A stretch of 48,845 nucleotides of DNA from Acidobacteriaceae bacterium (GTDB lineage: Bacteria > Acidobacteriota > Terriglobia > Terriglobales > Acidobacteriaceae). Under the pieces are notes generated by a model that was not told where the DNA came from, made no database searches, and saw only the letters and a program-made list of their open reading frames with translations. The position numbers and the translations under genes are program-made. Each line of letters starts with the position of its first letter. The stretch's first letter is position 1. The stretch covers positions 1 through 48,845 of the forward strand of contig PKUV01000097.1 in the NCBI GenBank assembly GCA_003131315.1, written 5' to 3'. This document shows, in pieces, positions 25,698 to 34,211 of this stretch.

Positions 25698-26345
25698 ATG
25701 TTTACCGGGCGCAAATTGGCGTTGACGCTTGCTTTCACGGTTCTGGTTGCACTGGCCATTGGGGTCGGCTGCCACGGATTCTTCGTTGATCCGGTGTTGA
25801 CCGCGATCTCGGTTGGCCCGACCGGGCAGAACCTCCAACAGGGCGACACGTTGCAGATGTCGGCGAGAGGCACCTATGACACTCAAAACCCGCAGAACAT
25901 CACCGGTCAGGTTTTGTGGTCGAGCGACAACTTGGCGGTAGCGACGGTTGCTAAGGGCGGCTTGGTTACGGGTGTTAGTGCTCCAGGCACCGCCAACATC
26001 TCCGCAACTCTGGATACGCTCACCGGCAGCGCGTCGGTCAGCGTGGTTCTGACAGGCGTAACCGCAATCACCATTACCCCGCAGACTGCCACCGTGGCAC
26101 CCGGCGCCTCGCGGGAATTCACGTGCGCCGCCACGGTTACGGGGCAAACAAAACCGGTGGATATCACTGCCTCTGTGACCTGGACCCTTAGCGACACATC
26201 AAGCAACGTCAACATTACGTCTGAGGTCAGCCCAGCGGTTTTGAGCGTTGCCACTGGCACTTCGCCTGAAACCGTGACGCTTACGGCAACGTACACTGTA
26301 GGTACGACGGTGTTTACGAATACAGCGACAATAACGATTTCGTGA
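25698..26345 (+). CDS. Lipoprotein with two bacterial Ig-like domains
   Basis: The 215-residue product has a lipoprotein signal with lipobox IGVGC (Cys25). Two Big2-type Ig-like domains follow. The first (about residues 33-117) has the typical VLWSSDNLAVATVAKGGLVTGVSAPGTANISA. The second (about 120-215) has ITITPQTATVAPGASREFTC. Such domains serve in adhesion or as spacers on surface proteins; no catalytic part is present. The cysteine in the second domain is unpaired. The gene stands alone between repeat-rich spacers. Confidence 0.8.
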   Translation: MFTGRKLALTLAFTVLVALAIGVGCHGFFVDPVLTAISVGPTGQNLQQGDTLQMSARGTYDTQNPQNITGQVLWSSDNLAVATVAKGGLVTGVSAPGTANISATLDTLTGSASVSVVLTGVTAITITPQTATVAPGASREFTCAATVTGQTKPVDITASVTWTLSDTSSNVNITSEVSPAVLSVATGTSPETVTLTATYTVGTTVFTNTATITIS

Positions 26346-27119
26346 CGCCTCCCTCTCGATCCGGTGGTCTTGACGGCCTGAACTCGAGGCGGGTGGCCGC
26401 CATCTCCGGCGCGCAAGCACAGTGTGCTTGCTCTTACCTGTGGGCAGAGAAGAAAAGGGGGGTGCCCCACTTCTCGCGCTTTTCGAGAAGTGGGCCGCCG
26501 GACAGCCGACACCGGAGCGGGGTTCGGTCTTGCGCGATTCGCGGTCGCATCTTCATCTTGAGCGCTTCCCACTCGTTCACTTTCCGCCCCACCGCTAGCG
26601 GCTTTTGTTCGAGACGTGGGTCGCCGGACTTTCACTCCTGCAATCTGACACCTGACCTCTTTCATCACAAACCATCTGTGTCCCGCATCACATACTTCCA
26701 AGCCGACGTGCGCAACAATAAAGACCGCCCTGTGTGCCAAGGCTGCGGTGTGTCCGTCTCCCAAGACGGCCTGCGTTTCCAGTCGCTCTTTGATAACTAG
26801 ACGGTAACTATATTTGAGGCAATGAGCAGGCGTCAGCAAGCCGCAAAAACTCCGAATTTTAATAGAATTAGACGGACAATAGAGCTAACTCCTTATTCCG
26901 GAATACTTTGAAAATAAGTGCTTTGTGTTCTAGACTTTGGCGGCGCGATGCCACCTAACCCCATGATTCCAAAGACTAGGGGGGAGGGGGTAGTGGTAAA
27001 CACGCGTTAATACCTTGAGAATAAACAGGAAAGAAATATATGGGGAACCTTGGGAGCGTCCGGCTACACACGGGTTCTCTTTCCAGCGCTCTAGCGCCGC
27101 GCTATAGTAAAAGCTCCCG
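26346..27119. other. 774-base spacer with degenerate hairpin repeats and no supported gene
   Basis: The spacer carries palindromes at 26413-26431 (GCAAGCACA/TGTGCTTGC) and 26466-26494 (CCCACTTCTCG/CGAGAAGTGGG around a 7-base loop). A degenerate second copy of the latter ends at 26629. A 20-base segment is repeated at 26484-26503 and 26610-26629 with two mismatches. The frame 26342-26800 runs through these repeats and is Arg/Ser-rich, so I do not call it a gene. From 26800 to 27119 the DNA turns AT-rich, and a TATAGT at 27103 could be the -10 for the next gene. Confidence 0.6.
26466..26494. repeat. 11-bp palindrome, probable dispersed repeat
   Basis: CCCACTTCTCG (26466-26476) and CGAGAAGTGGG (26484-26494) form a perfect stem around CGCTTTT. 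A degenerate copy with the same CTTTT loop and the same CGCCGGAC following sequence ends near 26629. Confidence 0.65.
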
Positions 27120-28190
27120 GTGAAGTTCATCCCAAAATTTCTGCTGCGAGCGGCGGCGGTCGCGGTCTGCTTGGCCAGCACGATGTTTCCTGCGGGCTGC
27201 AATCGCGGCCGCGGGCGCGTGCTGGAGATCGCCTACGTTTCCGGCGTTCAGGCCAACCTCCGCGACCACGTGGCGGCGGTGTACGAGAAAGCCGGAGTGG
27301 TGAAGAACGGCGAGCGTGTGGAAGTGCTCGACCATGACCGCCGCTTCGTCAAAGTGCGCACCGCAACGGGTGTCACGGGGTGGGTGGAGCAGCGTTACCT
27401 CGTCGGTCAGGACGTGTTCGATCAAATCCAGAAGCTGACCGCAGACAACCGGAACGATCCCGTGCAGGCGCAGGGCGCGACGCGCAACGACACGAATCTG
27501 CACGTCGAACCGGGGCGGGATTCCGACCATCTCTATCAGATTTCTTCCGGCGAGAAGCTATCGCTCCTGAAGCGAGGCACGGCCGAGAAGCCGGGCGCGG
27601 TTGCGCCGCCGTCGCGCTCCGCCACGCCGGGCAGCAATCCGCAAGACAGGAAACAGCCCGTGCCGGTCGTCGAGGATTGGTGGCTGGTGCGCGACTCCCA
27701 CAACCGTGTCGGCTGGGTGCTGGCCCGCATGATTGATCTCGACATCCCGCTCGACGTCGCCCAGTACGCGGAAGGCCAGCGCATTGTCGCGTTCTTCGTG
27801 CTGAATCAGGTTCAGGATGGCGACAAGAAAGTCGCGCAGTACTTGACCGTGGTCACCGAACCCAAGGATGGCCTGCCGTTTGACTTCAATCAGATTCGCG
27901 TCTTCACCTGGAATGTGAAGCGCCATCGCTATGAGACGGCCTATCGCGAGCGCATGGAAGGCGTCCTGCCCGTGACCGTCTCCCAAGAAAACTTCGACAA
28001 GGAAGGCCTGTTGCCCGTGTTCACCATTCGTGTGCAGGACGACAACGGCAACGTGACCGAGCGCAAATACAAGCTCAACACGCCGATTGTGCGTCGAGTT
28101 TACGGGCCGGGAGAAGAGCCGCAGCGGACTGTGAGTAGGAAAGCTGTGAGTAGGAAAGCTGTGAATAGGAAAGCTAAGCGGCGACGGTAA
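27120..28190 (+). CDS. SH3-domain lipoprotein
   Basis: The 356-residue product starts with GTG at 27120 and has a lipoprotein signal (lipobox FPAGC, Cys27). Two bacterial SH3-like regions follow: residues about 35-95 (AYVSGVQANLRDHVAAVYEKAGVVKNGERVEVL and TGVTGWVEQRYL) and about 118-205 (DTNLHVEPGRDSDHLYQISSGEKLSLL and WWLVRDSHNRVGWVLARMI). SH3b domains often bind cell-wall peptides. The C-terminus is a basic repeat VSRKAVSRKAVNRKAKRRR encoded by a 15-bp tandem repeat. The overall role is unknown. Confidence 0.8.
   Translation: MKFIPKFLLRAAAVAVCLASTMFPAGCNRGRGRVLEIAYVSGVQANLRDHVAAVYEKAGVVKNGERVEVLDHDRRFVKVRTATGVTGWVEQRYLVGQDVFDQIQKLTADNRNDPVQAQGATRNDTNLHVEPGRDSDHLYQISSGEKLSLLKRGTAEKPGAVAPPSRSATPGSNPQDRKQPVPVVEDWWLVRDSHNRVGWVLARMIDLDIPLDVAQYAEGQRIVAFFVLNQVQDGDKKVAQYLTVVTEPKDGLPFDFNQIRVFTWNVKRHRYETAYRERMEGVLPVTVSQENFDKEGLLPVFTIRVQDDNGNVTERKYKLNTPIVRRVYGPGEEPQRTVSRKAVSRKAVNRKAKRRR
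28129..28173 (+). repeat. 15-bp tandem repeat at the 3' end of the SH3 lipoprotein gene
   Basis: Three copies of CTGTGAGTAGGAAAG, the third with one change, in frame and coding for VSRKA-type units. The repeat lies 15 bases before the stop codon. Copy-number change would alter only the basic tail. Confidence 0.85.
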
Positions 28191-28199
28191 ACAAGAACC

Positions 28200-28279
28200 T
28201 TTAACCGCAGAGTACGCAGAGCTCGCAGAGGTTTTTGGAATTTCTTTCCTCCGCGATCTCTGCGCACTCCGCGGTTAAA
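28200..28279. terminator. 9-bp-period inverted pair between convergent genes
   Basis: Left arm 28200-28231 is built of CCGCAGAGT, ACGCAGAGC, TCGCAGAGG. Right arm 28248-28279 is its inverse. Twenty-eight of 32 positions pair around a 16-base loop. It fills the whole gap between the SH3 lipoprotein stop and the aminotransferase stop, so it probably serves as a shared terminator. Confidence 0.7.
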
Positions 28280-29494
28280 TCAACTGTAGAACTCGGCAAT
28301 GCTCTCGACCACCCACCTGATCTCGGCCTCGGTCAACTCCGGGAACATCGGTAAGGCCAGCACTTCCCGTGCGGCCTGTTCGCAGACCGGCATGTCTCCT
28401 GCCTTCAGTCCGAGGTAGGCGAATACCGGCTGCAAGTGCAGCGGCAGCGGGTAGTAGATTTCCGACCCAATTTTTCGTTCGGCGAGGAATTTGCGCAGAT
28501 CGTCTCGCCGCTGGGTGCGAATCACATACTGATGAAACACATGTTTAGCTTGCGGACTCCGCGCCAGCAAGCGCACGGGTGCGCTAAGTTGGTTCGAAGT
28601 CTGGTCGGAAGTCAGCCCAGCGCTGGCAAACAGTTGGTCGTAGGTCGCGGCGTGCTGCCGCCGGCTCTGGTTCCAGTCCCCGAGGTGTGCCAGCTTCACG
28701 CGCAGCACCGCTGCCTGAATGGCGTCCATGCGTCCGTTCCAGCCAAATTCGTCGTGGTAGTAGCGCCGCGGACTCCCATGGTTGCGGAGCCGCCGCATGT
28801 GCTCGGCCATCTCCGGACGGGTCGTGGTGACGATGCCCGCGTCTCCGTAGGCGCTCAGGTTCTTGGTGGGATAGAAACTGAAGGCGGCGGTTACACCGAG
28901 CGAGCCCGCTCCGCGCCCGCTCCACTCGGCGCCAATCGCCTGGGCGGCGTCCTCCACAATTGCGACGCCGAATTCCTGCGCGTCTTCACGAACGAGGCGG
29001 TCGAACCCGTCCATGTCGGCGCACTGCCCGTAAAGATGCACGGGAAGAATGGCGCGAAGGTTTTCGGGCCGTCTGACGCGGAGACGCTGCTCGACCAGCG
29101 CCGCGTCGAGATTCAGCGTGCCCGGATCGACGTCGACGAACACCGGCGTTGCGCCCGCACGCACAATGGCGCTGGCCGAGGCGAAGAAGCTGAAGGCCGT
29201 GGTGATGACCGAGTCTCCGGGCTTGACGCCGGAGGCGGCGAGCGCCAGCCAGAGCGCCTCCGTTCCCGACGCGCAACCGACGGACGAAGCCGCTCCCGTC
29301 AGCGCGGAAATCTCGCGCTCGAGCGCCTCGACCTCCGGACCGAGGATGAAAGTCTGCGAATCGCACACGCGCGCGATAGCCGAGAGCACGTCTTCTCGGA
29401 TGCCATCGTACTGGCGGCGCAAGTCAAGAAGAGGGACAGACTCGGGCGCGGTGTTTTGGGGCGTTTTTTGTGGAGATGAGAGACTGGACTTCAC
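28280..29494 (-). CDS. DegT/DnrJ/EryC1/StrS-type aminotransferase
   Basis: PLP-dependent enzyme of the sugar aminotransferase family, which usually aminates keto-sugars for surface polysaccharides. The 404 residues include LDLRRQYDGIREDVLSAI near the start, the GCASGTEALWLAL cofactor loop, Asp182 in VEDAAQAIGA and the PLP lysine Lys211 in FYPTKNLSAYGDAG. The C-terminal YPLPLHLQPVFAYLG and MFPELTEAEI are also typical. No other sugar gene lies next to it, so the substrate is open. The start is the first ATG, with an N-terminal tail of about 20 residues before the domain. Confidence 0.9.
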   Translation of the reverse strand: MKSSLSSPQKTPQNTAPESVPLLDLRRQYDGIREDVLSAIARVCDSQTFILGPEVEALEREISALTGAASSVGCASGTEALWLALAASGVKPGDSVITTAFSFFASASAIVRAGATPVFVDVDPGTLNLDAALVEQRLRVRRPENLRAILPVHLYGQCADMDGFDRLVREDAQEFGVAIVEDAAQAIGAEWSGRGAGSLGVTAAFSFYPTKNLSAYGDAGIVTTTRPEMAEHMRRLRNHGSPRRYYHDEFGWNGRMDAIQAAVLRVKLAHLGDWNQSRRQHAATYDQLFASAGLTSDQTSNQLSAPVRLLARSPQAKHVFHQYVIRTQRRDDLRKFLAERKIGSEIYYPLPLHLQPVFAYLGLKAGDMPVCEQAAREVLALPMFPELTEAEIRWVVESIAEFYS

Positions 29495-29548
29495 AAGAAC
29501 AAGATTCTAGCAGGCGCGGTCAGTGCGCAACCTTGATCTAGCGGCTAT

Positions 29549-30055
29549 CTAGCGGCGCAGCATAATCTTCGGCAGGGCCGGGGCAGCGTGGCGACGGACG
29601 TCCCGCCCGCCCAACGCACCCTCGGAATCGTCCAAATACCGCCGCCAGAGTGCCAACTCAGCGCGCAGCCGGTCGAGATCGAGATCGGGAAACGAGCTGT
29701 CCGCGCCGTTGAGATTCCGCATGGCACGCTCCAGAACCGAGCGCGCACCCACATGGTTGTCAGTGGACTCGTGATGAAAAGCGACCGCCAATTGAACCAT
29801 GCCCTGGAGATGCCGGCGCGAGGGGCGGTCGCGAGGCCCATCGCGAGCTAAAGCGCGCCAGACGTCTTCGAGAACTTCATGGGCGTCGAAAAAGTGGGCG
29901 CGGTTGAACGCCTCGACGAACGCGGCGACTCCGCTCTGAAGTTCCTGCTGGTTGATCACTTTGGATGCGTACCCTTCAGTCGACGCTCCCTTCGCGCCGC
30001 CGCGATTTGCGATATTGCAATCTTTTTCCGAAGCTTTCCGGTGCTTCCGCAGCAT
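29549..30055 (-). CDS. DUF309 family protein
   Basis: The 168-residue product contains the DUF309 signature FNRAHFFDAHEVLEDVW (about residues 50-66) and the second helix HLQGMVQLAVAFHHESTDNHVGARSVLERAMRNL. The family is small, helical and of unknown function. The start at 30055 is the first ATG. The first 35 residues are not conserved-looking and a later start is possible. The C-terminal 20 residues are Arg/Ala-rich. It is separated from the aminotransferase by 54 bases on the same strand. Confidence 0.8.
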   Translation of the reverse strand: MLRKHRKASEKDCNIANRGGAKGASTEGYASKVINQQELQSGVAAFVEAFNRAHFFDAHEVLEDVWRALARDGPRDRPSRRHLQGMVQLAVAFHHESTDNHVGARSVLERAMRNLNGADSSFPDLDLDRLRAELALWRRYLDDSEGALGGRDVRRHAAPALPKIMLRR

Positions 30056-30365
30056 TCTAGATCGGTTCCCCGTGAAATCGAGAATCTGAGGAGAAGTTCA
30101 GTCTTGCGGCCCAGCGATTTCAAGCGTCAAAATACTGTTTTTCATAACTACGTTGAGCCCCAACTCCCGATTTTGGTAGGCACGGCTTAGCGTCAACCGT
30201 AAGTAGCTGAATGTAAAAGAAATAATAGAAATCCGTTTTGGTATCACAGTTGCTATTTTAACGGGGTTGTGATGGAGAGTAGTGGCGTCCGCAATTCTAG
30301 CGTTTAGGTGCTGTTCACGGAAAACATCTTGCCCGCAGGGGCTTCAGTTCTTCAGGAGACATTAT
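30056..30365. other. 310-base spacer upstream of the TonB receptor
   Basis: Divergent spacer between the DUF309 gene and the receptor gene. It is more AT-rich than its neighbours, with an AT-rich run around 30210-30260. I see no convincing -35/-10 pair, riboswitch or repeat. TTCAGGAGACATT before 30366 is the receptor ribosome-binding site. Confidence 0.5.
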
Positions 30366-33300
30366 ATGAGACATGAATCTGGTTTTAGGGCAGCGATTCG
30401 AGTAATCGCGCTGGTTGTTACGGTGCTCGGCCTGAGCATCACGATGTTCGGCCAGGCAGAAACTGGAAGAATTATCGGAGTGGTCTCAGACCCTACGGGT
30501 GCGATCATCACGCAAGCAAAAGTCACAGTTAAAAATACTGGCACGAACCTGACGAGAGAAGCCACGACTTCCAGCGCCGGCGAGTACACTATCACCAACG
30601 TTCCGGCTGGCAGCTACGTGGTAACCGTGAGCGCCCCCGGATTTTCCAATTTCAGGAAGCCGGCCGAGGTGACCGTCGGTTCGACGTCCGTGGTTGATGC
30701 GCGCCTTGTGGTGGGCGCCGCCGGGACGGTTCTGGAGGTGGTGGGACAGGCGGCGGGTACGGAAGTTGACACTGAGTCGCAAACCCTCGGTTCGACGATT
30801 ACCCCGAGCCAAGTACAGAATTTTCCCAGTTTGACCCGGAACGCTTACGATTTTGTGGCGACTGCGGGCAACGTCAGCGAAGGCGACAGCGGCGGCCGCG
30901 GTGCAGGTGTTTCCATCAACGGGCAGCGGTCTGCTTCCACCAACCTCCTGCTTGACGGCGCCGAGAACGTCGACCTTTTCACGGCTAGCGTCGGCCAGTC
31001 GGTACCGCTCGACTCCGTGCAGGAATTCAAGGTGAGCACCAACAATTTCACGGCGGACTATGGCCGTGCCTCTGGCGGCGTGGTGAACGTATCCACCAAG
31101 TCGGGAACCAACACCCTCCACGGTTCGGCTTATGAATACAATCGTGTCTCAGCGCTGGCTTCGGCGACGTATCAAACCGACGCGTCGAACTGGGCGAACC
31201 ACCAGCAAGGACTGCCCAATATTCCGAAGTCGACTTTTGTTCGCAACCAGTTTGGCTACTCCATCGGCGGCCCCATCGTCAAGAACAGACTTTTCTTCTT
31301 CTCGAATACGGAGTGGACCCGGGTGCGCAGCAGCGCGAACAGCAGTGCGTACGTCTTCACTCCTGACTTCCTCGCGCTGACCGGAACGGATACGCAGACC
31401 TTCTTCAGTACCTACGGCACCCTCGCGAAGGGTGTGAGCAATATTGGAGCGCCGGTGACAGCAGGTGCCTTGGCCATCAACGAACTGGCTCCGTATGGTC
31501 CCTCAACTAATGTGCCCCCTGCGCCTATTCCGTGTGCTGACATCACACCCCCAGTACCCTGTCCAAATACGATTGGGTGGGACGCAGGATACCGATCGCC
31601 GAACTTCGTCGCGCTTGCCACCGAGAACCCCAATCTGCCGGTGATGCAGTTGGTGAATTTCACCGTTCCGACTGATGCCGGTGCAGGAACCCCCCAGAAT
31701 AGCTACTCCTCGGTCAATCGGGTGGATTTCAACCTGACCAATAAAACCACGCTCTGGGGACGGTACGCCCTGCAGAATGAGATCGACTTTCCAGGCTCTG
31801 TTGGCAATAGTCCCTACGACGGCTACAACACGGGCCAGAACGTCCGTAACCAGAACGTTTTGATCAACCTGACGCACATCTTCACGCCGACGATCGTCAA
31901 CCAGACGAAGATCTCCTTCAACAGGTTAAACCTGCTTCAGCCGCTTGGTGCGAAGCCGGTTTCGCCGGGGATGTATCTGGCGGCGACGGTACCGGCGCCG
32001 AATGGCTACTCGGTGGCTATGCCCGGCTATCTGCCGTTTTCACAGGCCAACGCAATTCCCTTCGGCGGCCCGCAGAACCTCTACCAGTTCAGCGACCAGT
32101 TGAGTGTCACGAAGGGTAAGCACACCTTCAGCTTTGGTGGGGAATTCATCCAGGCGCGCGACAACCGGGTCTTCGGCGCGTACGAAGAAGGCATCGGGGA
32201 TCTTGGCCGTACCTCCACTCGGTCTCTCGATGCGATGCTGGCGGGCACCATATACAGCTACACGGTGGCCATCAATCCGGCTGGCCTTTACCCGTGTACC
32301 ACAGACATTACTTCTGACATGCCGATCAACCCGTCGGGTTGCACCCTCACTCTGCCCGTCGGCTCACCCAAATTCGACCGTAAGAACCGGTTTAATGACG
32401 GTGCGGCTTACGGAACGGACACCTGGAAAGTGAAACCGCGTTTGACCTTGAACCTGGGTCTGCGGTGGGAGTATTTCGGAGTGCAGCACAACGCAGATCC
32501 GAGCCTGGACTCCAACTTCTATTACACGGGAGCGCTTACTCCCGATAGCATTCGGAATGGCTCGGTACACCCCGCTCCCGGCAGCCCCATCGGCGGCGGG
32601 TTGTGGAAACCGTCGAAGAAGAATTTCGCTCCCCGCATCGGCTTTGCCTACGATGTGTTCGGGAACGGAAAGACGTCGATTCGTGGCGGATATGGCATCA
32701 GCTACGAGCGCAACTTCGGCAACGTTACCTTCAACGTAATTCAGAACCCGCCGAACTACGGGGTCGTGTCCTTGTCGAGCGCCGCTGGATACCCGATTCC
32801 GATTGTTAATCAAGGTCCGTTTGCCGGGACGGGAACAGCAACCCTTCCTGCGGTGACGCTGCGTGGTGTGGATCCCAACATCAAGACCGCTTACGCGAAC
32901 ATGTTCTCGCTCTCTGTGGAGCATGAGTTGGTCCGGAATACAGTCGTGGCACTGGAATACTCTGGCTCACGCGGGATCCACCAGTACTCGATCACGAATA
33001 TCAATAAATACTATAGCGGGCCGACCTACAACCACGACCCCAATATCAATCCGACGTACGTATCGACTTCGGCGGGCGGAGGTGGCTATGAGGCTGGACG
33101 CACCAACACCGCGTACGGGAGTATTAATTTCCGCGGATCCGACGGGGATAGCTGGTACAACGGAGTAAATTTCCGGGCGCAGTCCAGTAACTTTCAGTCC
33201 AAGGGTCTGCAGTTTTCGTTCAACTACACCTGGTCCCACTCCCTTGACACCCTGAGTTCAACCTTCACGGATACGGCCGCAGCCTCTTGCTGTGAGCTCG

Positions 33301-33998
33301 GGTTCCTCGACTGGATGCATCCGAGACTCGACAAGGCCTCCTCCGACTACGACGTTCGTAATCGGGTGGCGTTCAGTGCCGTGTATGCACCACCCTTCCT
33401 CAATAACTTCAAGAGCAAGGCCGTGCAAGCCGTGGCCGGAGGGTGGTCGATTTCTCCAATCTGGACCTGGCACTCGGGCACTCCGTTCACCTTGTTTGAT
33501 TGCGGATATGCATTTAACATCTGTCCTCGTCAGTTGAACGGCGCCCAAGGGAAATACACAGCGATTACTGCGCAAGATCCCATCGGTGCTCCGAACACCT
33601 TCAACTACTTCGCTCCCGCTCCCTACATCCCCTACCAGGCAACCGTGGACGGAGCGATTGTCGCAGGGGATATCACCGGTGGCGTGGCGGACGTTCCCAG
33701 TTGCACCAACGGGGTCTGCGCGTTCCCGTCCAATATGGTTGGACGCAACTCTGCCCGCACTCCGAACTATTGGAACTTCAACATCGGCGTATATAAGAAT
33801 TTCAAGCTGAGTGAGCGGTTCACAATGCAGTTACGTGGTGAGGCTTACAACCTCTTCAACCACAGCAACTACTTCCTGAACTATGGTTCATCGGATACGG
33901 AATACGGCACTAACGTCACGGCCGAAAAGGGCTACAATCCGTTCACCTACGTCTCCGAGCGCCGCAACCTGCAGCTTGCTTTGCGCCTTACGTTCTAA
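30366..33998 (+). CDS. Oar-like TonB-dependent receptor with carboxypeptidase-regulatory domain
   Basis: Outer-membrane receptor of 1210 residues. A signal peptide (RVIALVVTVLGLSITMFGQA) is followed by a CarboxypepD-regulatory-like domain at about residues 33-115 (GRIIGVVSDPTGAIITQAKVTVKNTGT). Next is a plug domain (about 125-260, with LLLDGAENVDLF and YGRASGGVVNVSTKSGTN), then a long beta-barrel ending in LRLTF with the C-terminal Phe typical of barrel proteins. This architecture is greatly expanded in Acidobacteria and may import oligosaccharides or peptides; the ligand is unknown. The ATG at 30366 follows AGGAGA; the frame is open to 30282. Confidence 0.92.
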   Translation: MRHESGFRAAIRVIALVVTVLGLSITMFGQAETGRIIGVVSDPTGAIITQAKVTVKNTGTNLTREATTSSAGEYTITNVPAGSYVVTVSAPGFSNFRKPAEVTVGSTSVVDARLVVGAAGTVLEVVGQAAGTEVDTESQTLGSTITPSQVQNFPSLTRNAYDFVATAGNVSEGDSGGRGAGVSINGQRSASTNLLLDGAENVDLFTASVGQSVPLDSVQEFKVSTNNFTADYGRASGGVVNVSTKSGTNTLHGSAYEYNRVSALASATYQTDASNWANHQQGLPNIPKSTFVRNQFGYSIGGPIVKNRLFFFSNTEWTRVRSSANSSAYVFTPDFLALTGTDTQTFFSTYGTLAKGVSNIGAPVTAGALAINELAPYGPSTNVPPAPIPCADITPPVPCPNTIGWDAGYRSPNFVALATENPNLPVMQLVNFTVPTDAGAGTPQNSYSSVNRVDFNLTNKTTLWGRYALQNEIDFPGSVGNSPYDGYNTGQNVRNQNVLINLTHIFTPTIVNQTKISFNRLNLLQPLGAKPVSPGMYLAATVPAPNGYSVAMPGYLPFSQANAIPFGGPQNLYQFSDQLSVTKGKHTFSFGGEFIQARDNRVFGAYEEGIGDLGRTSTRSLDAMLAGTIYSYTVAINPAGLYPCTTDITSDMPINPSGCTLTLPVGSPKFDRKNRFNDGAAYGTDTWKVKPRLTLNLGLRWEYFGVQHNADPSLDSNFYYTGALTPDSIRNGSVHPAPGSPIGGGLWKPSKKNFAPRIGFAYDVFGNGKTSIRGGYGISYERNFGNVTFNVIQNPPNYGVVSLSSAAGYPIPIVNQGPFAGTGTATLPAVTLRGVDPNIKTAYANMFSLSVEHELVRNTVVALEYSGSRGIHQYSITNINKYYSGPTYNHDPNINPTYVSTSAGGGGYEAGRTNTAYGSINFRGSDGDSWYNGVNFRAQSSNFQSKGLQFSFNYTWSHSLDTLSSTFTDTAAASCCELGFLDWMHPRLDKASSDYDVRNRVAFSAVYAPPFLNNFKSKAVQAVAGGWSISPIWTWHSGTPFTLFDCGYAFNICPRQLNGAQGKYTAITAQDPIGAPNTFNYFAPAPYIPYQATVDGAIVAGDITGGVADVPSCTNGVCAFPSNMVGRNSARTPNYWNFNIGVYKNFKLSERFTMQLRGEAYNLFNHSNYFLNYGSSDTEYGTNVTAEKGYNPFTYVSERRNLQLALRLTF

Positions 33999-34024
33999 CT
34001 ACCGCTGCAAAGTGCAGCAATCTC

Positions 34025-34049
34025 GGGGAGCCGAAAGGCTCCCCTTTTT
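34025..34049 (+). terminator. Rho-independent terminator after the TonB receptor gene
   Basis: GGGGAGCC (34025-34032) and GGCTCCCC (34037-34044) form an 8-bp stem around a GAAA tetraloop, followed by five T. It is the most classical terminator in the window, 27 bases after the receptor stop codon. Confidence 0.9.
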
Positions 34050-34211
34050 CTGTGTGCGCTGTGCATGTTCGGGTCGACCAAATCGTGGCCTTGATCGCTG
34101 GTTCCCTTCCTCAATCCTGCCTGCAGCCCCGCGGCACGTAGGCAGGGAGTCAGTGACGCAGTGGATGAGGGCGACAAGAAGCGTATTATTGCTATCGGGA
34201 AAGGTGGAGCG

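Noticed and set aside
26342-26800. Open frame of 152 codons after the Ig-like lipoprotein gene
   Set aside because: It runs through palindromic repeats, is Arg/Ser/His-rich with no domain, overlaps the previous stop and has no ribosome-binding site.
25907-26839. Long minus-strand frame (310 codons) opposite the Ig-like lipoprotein gene
   Set aside because: It is antisense to a well-supported lipoprotein gene, has Val/Thr-rich composition mirroring the opposite strand, and shows no motif.
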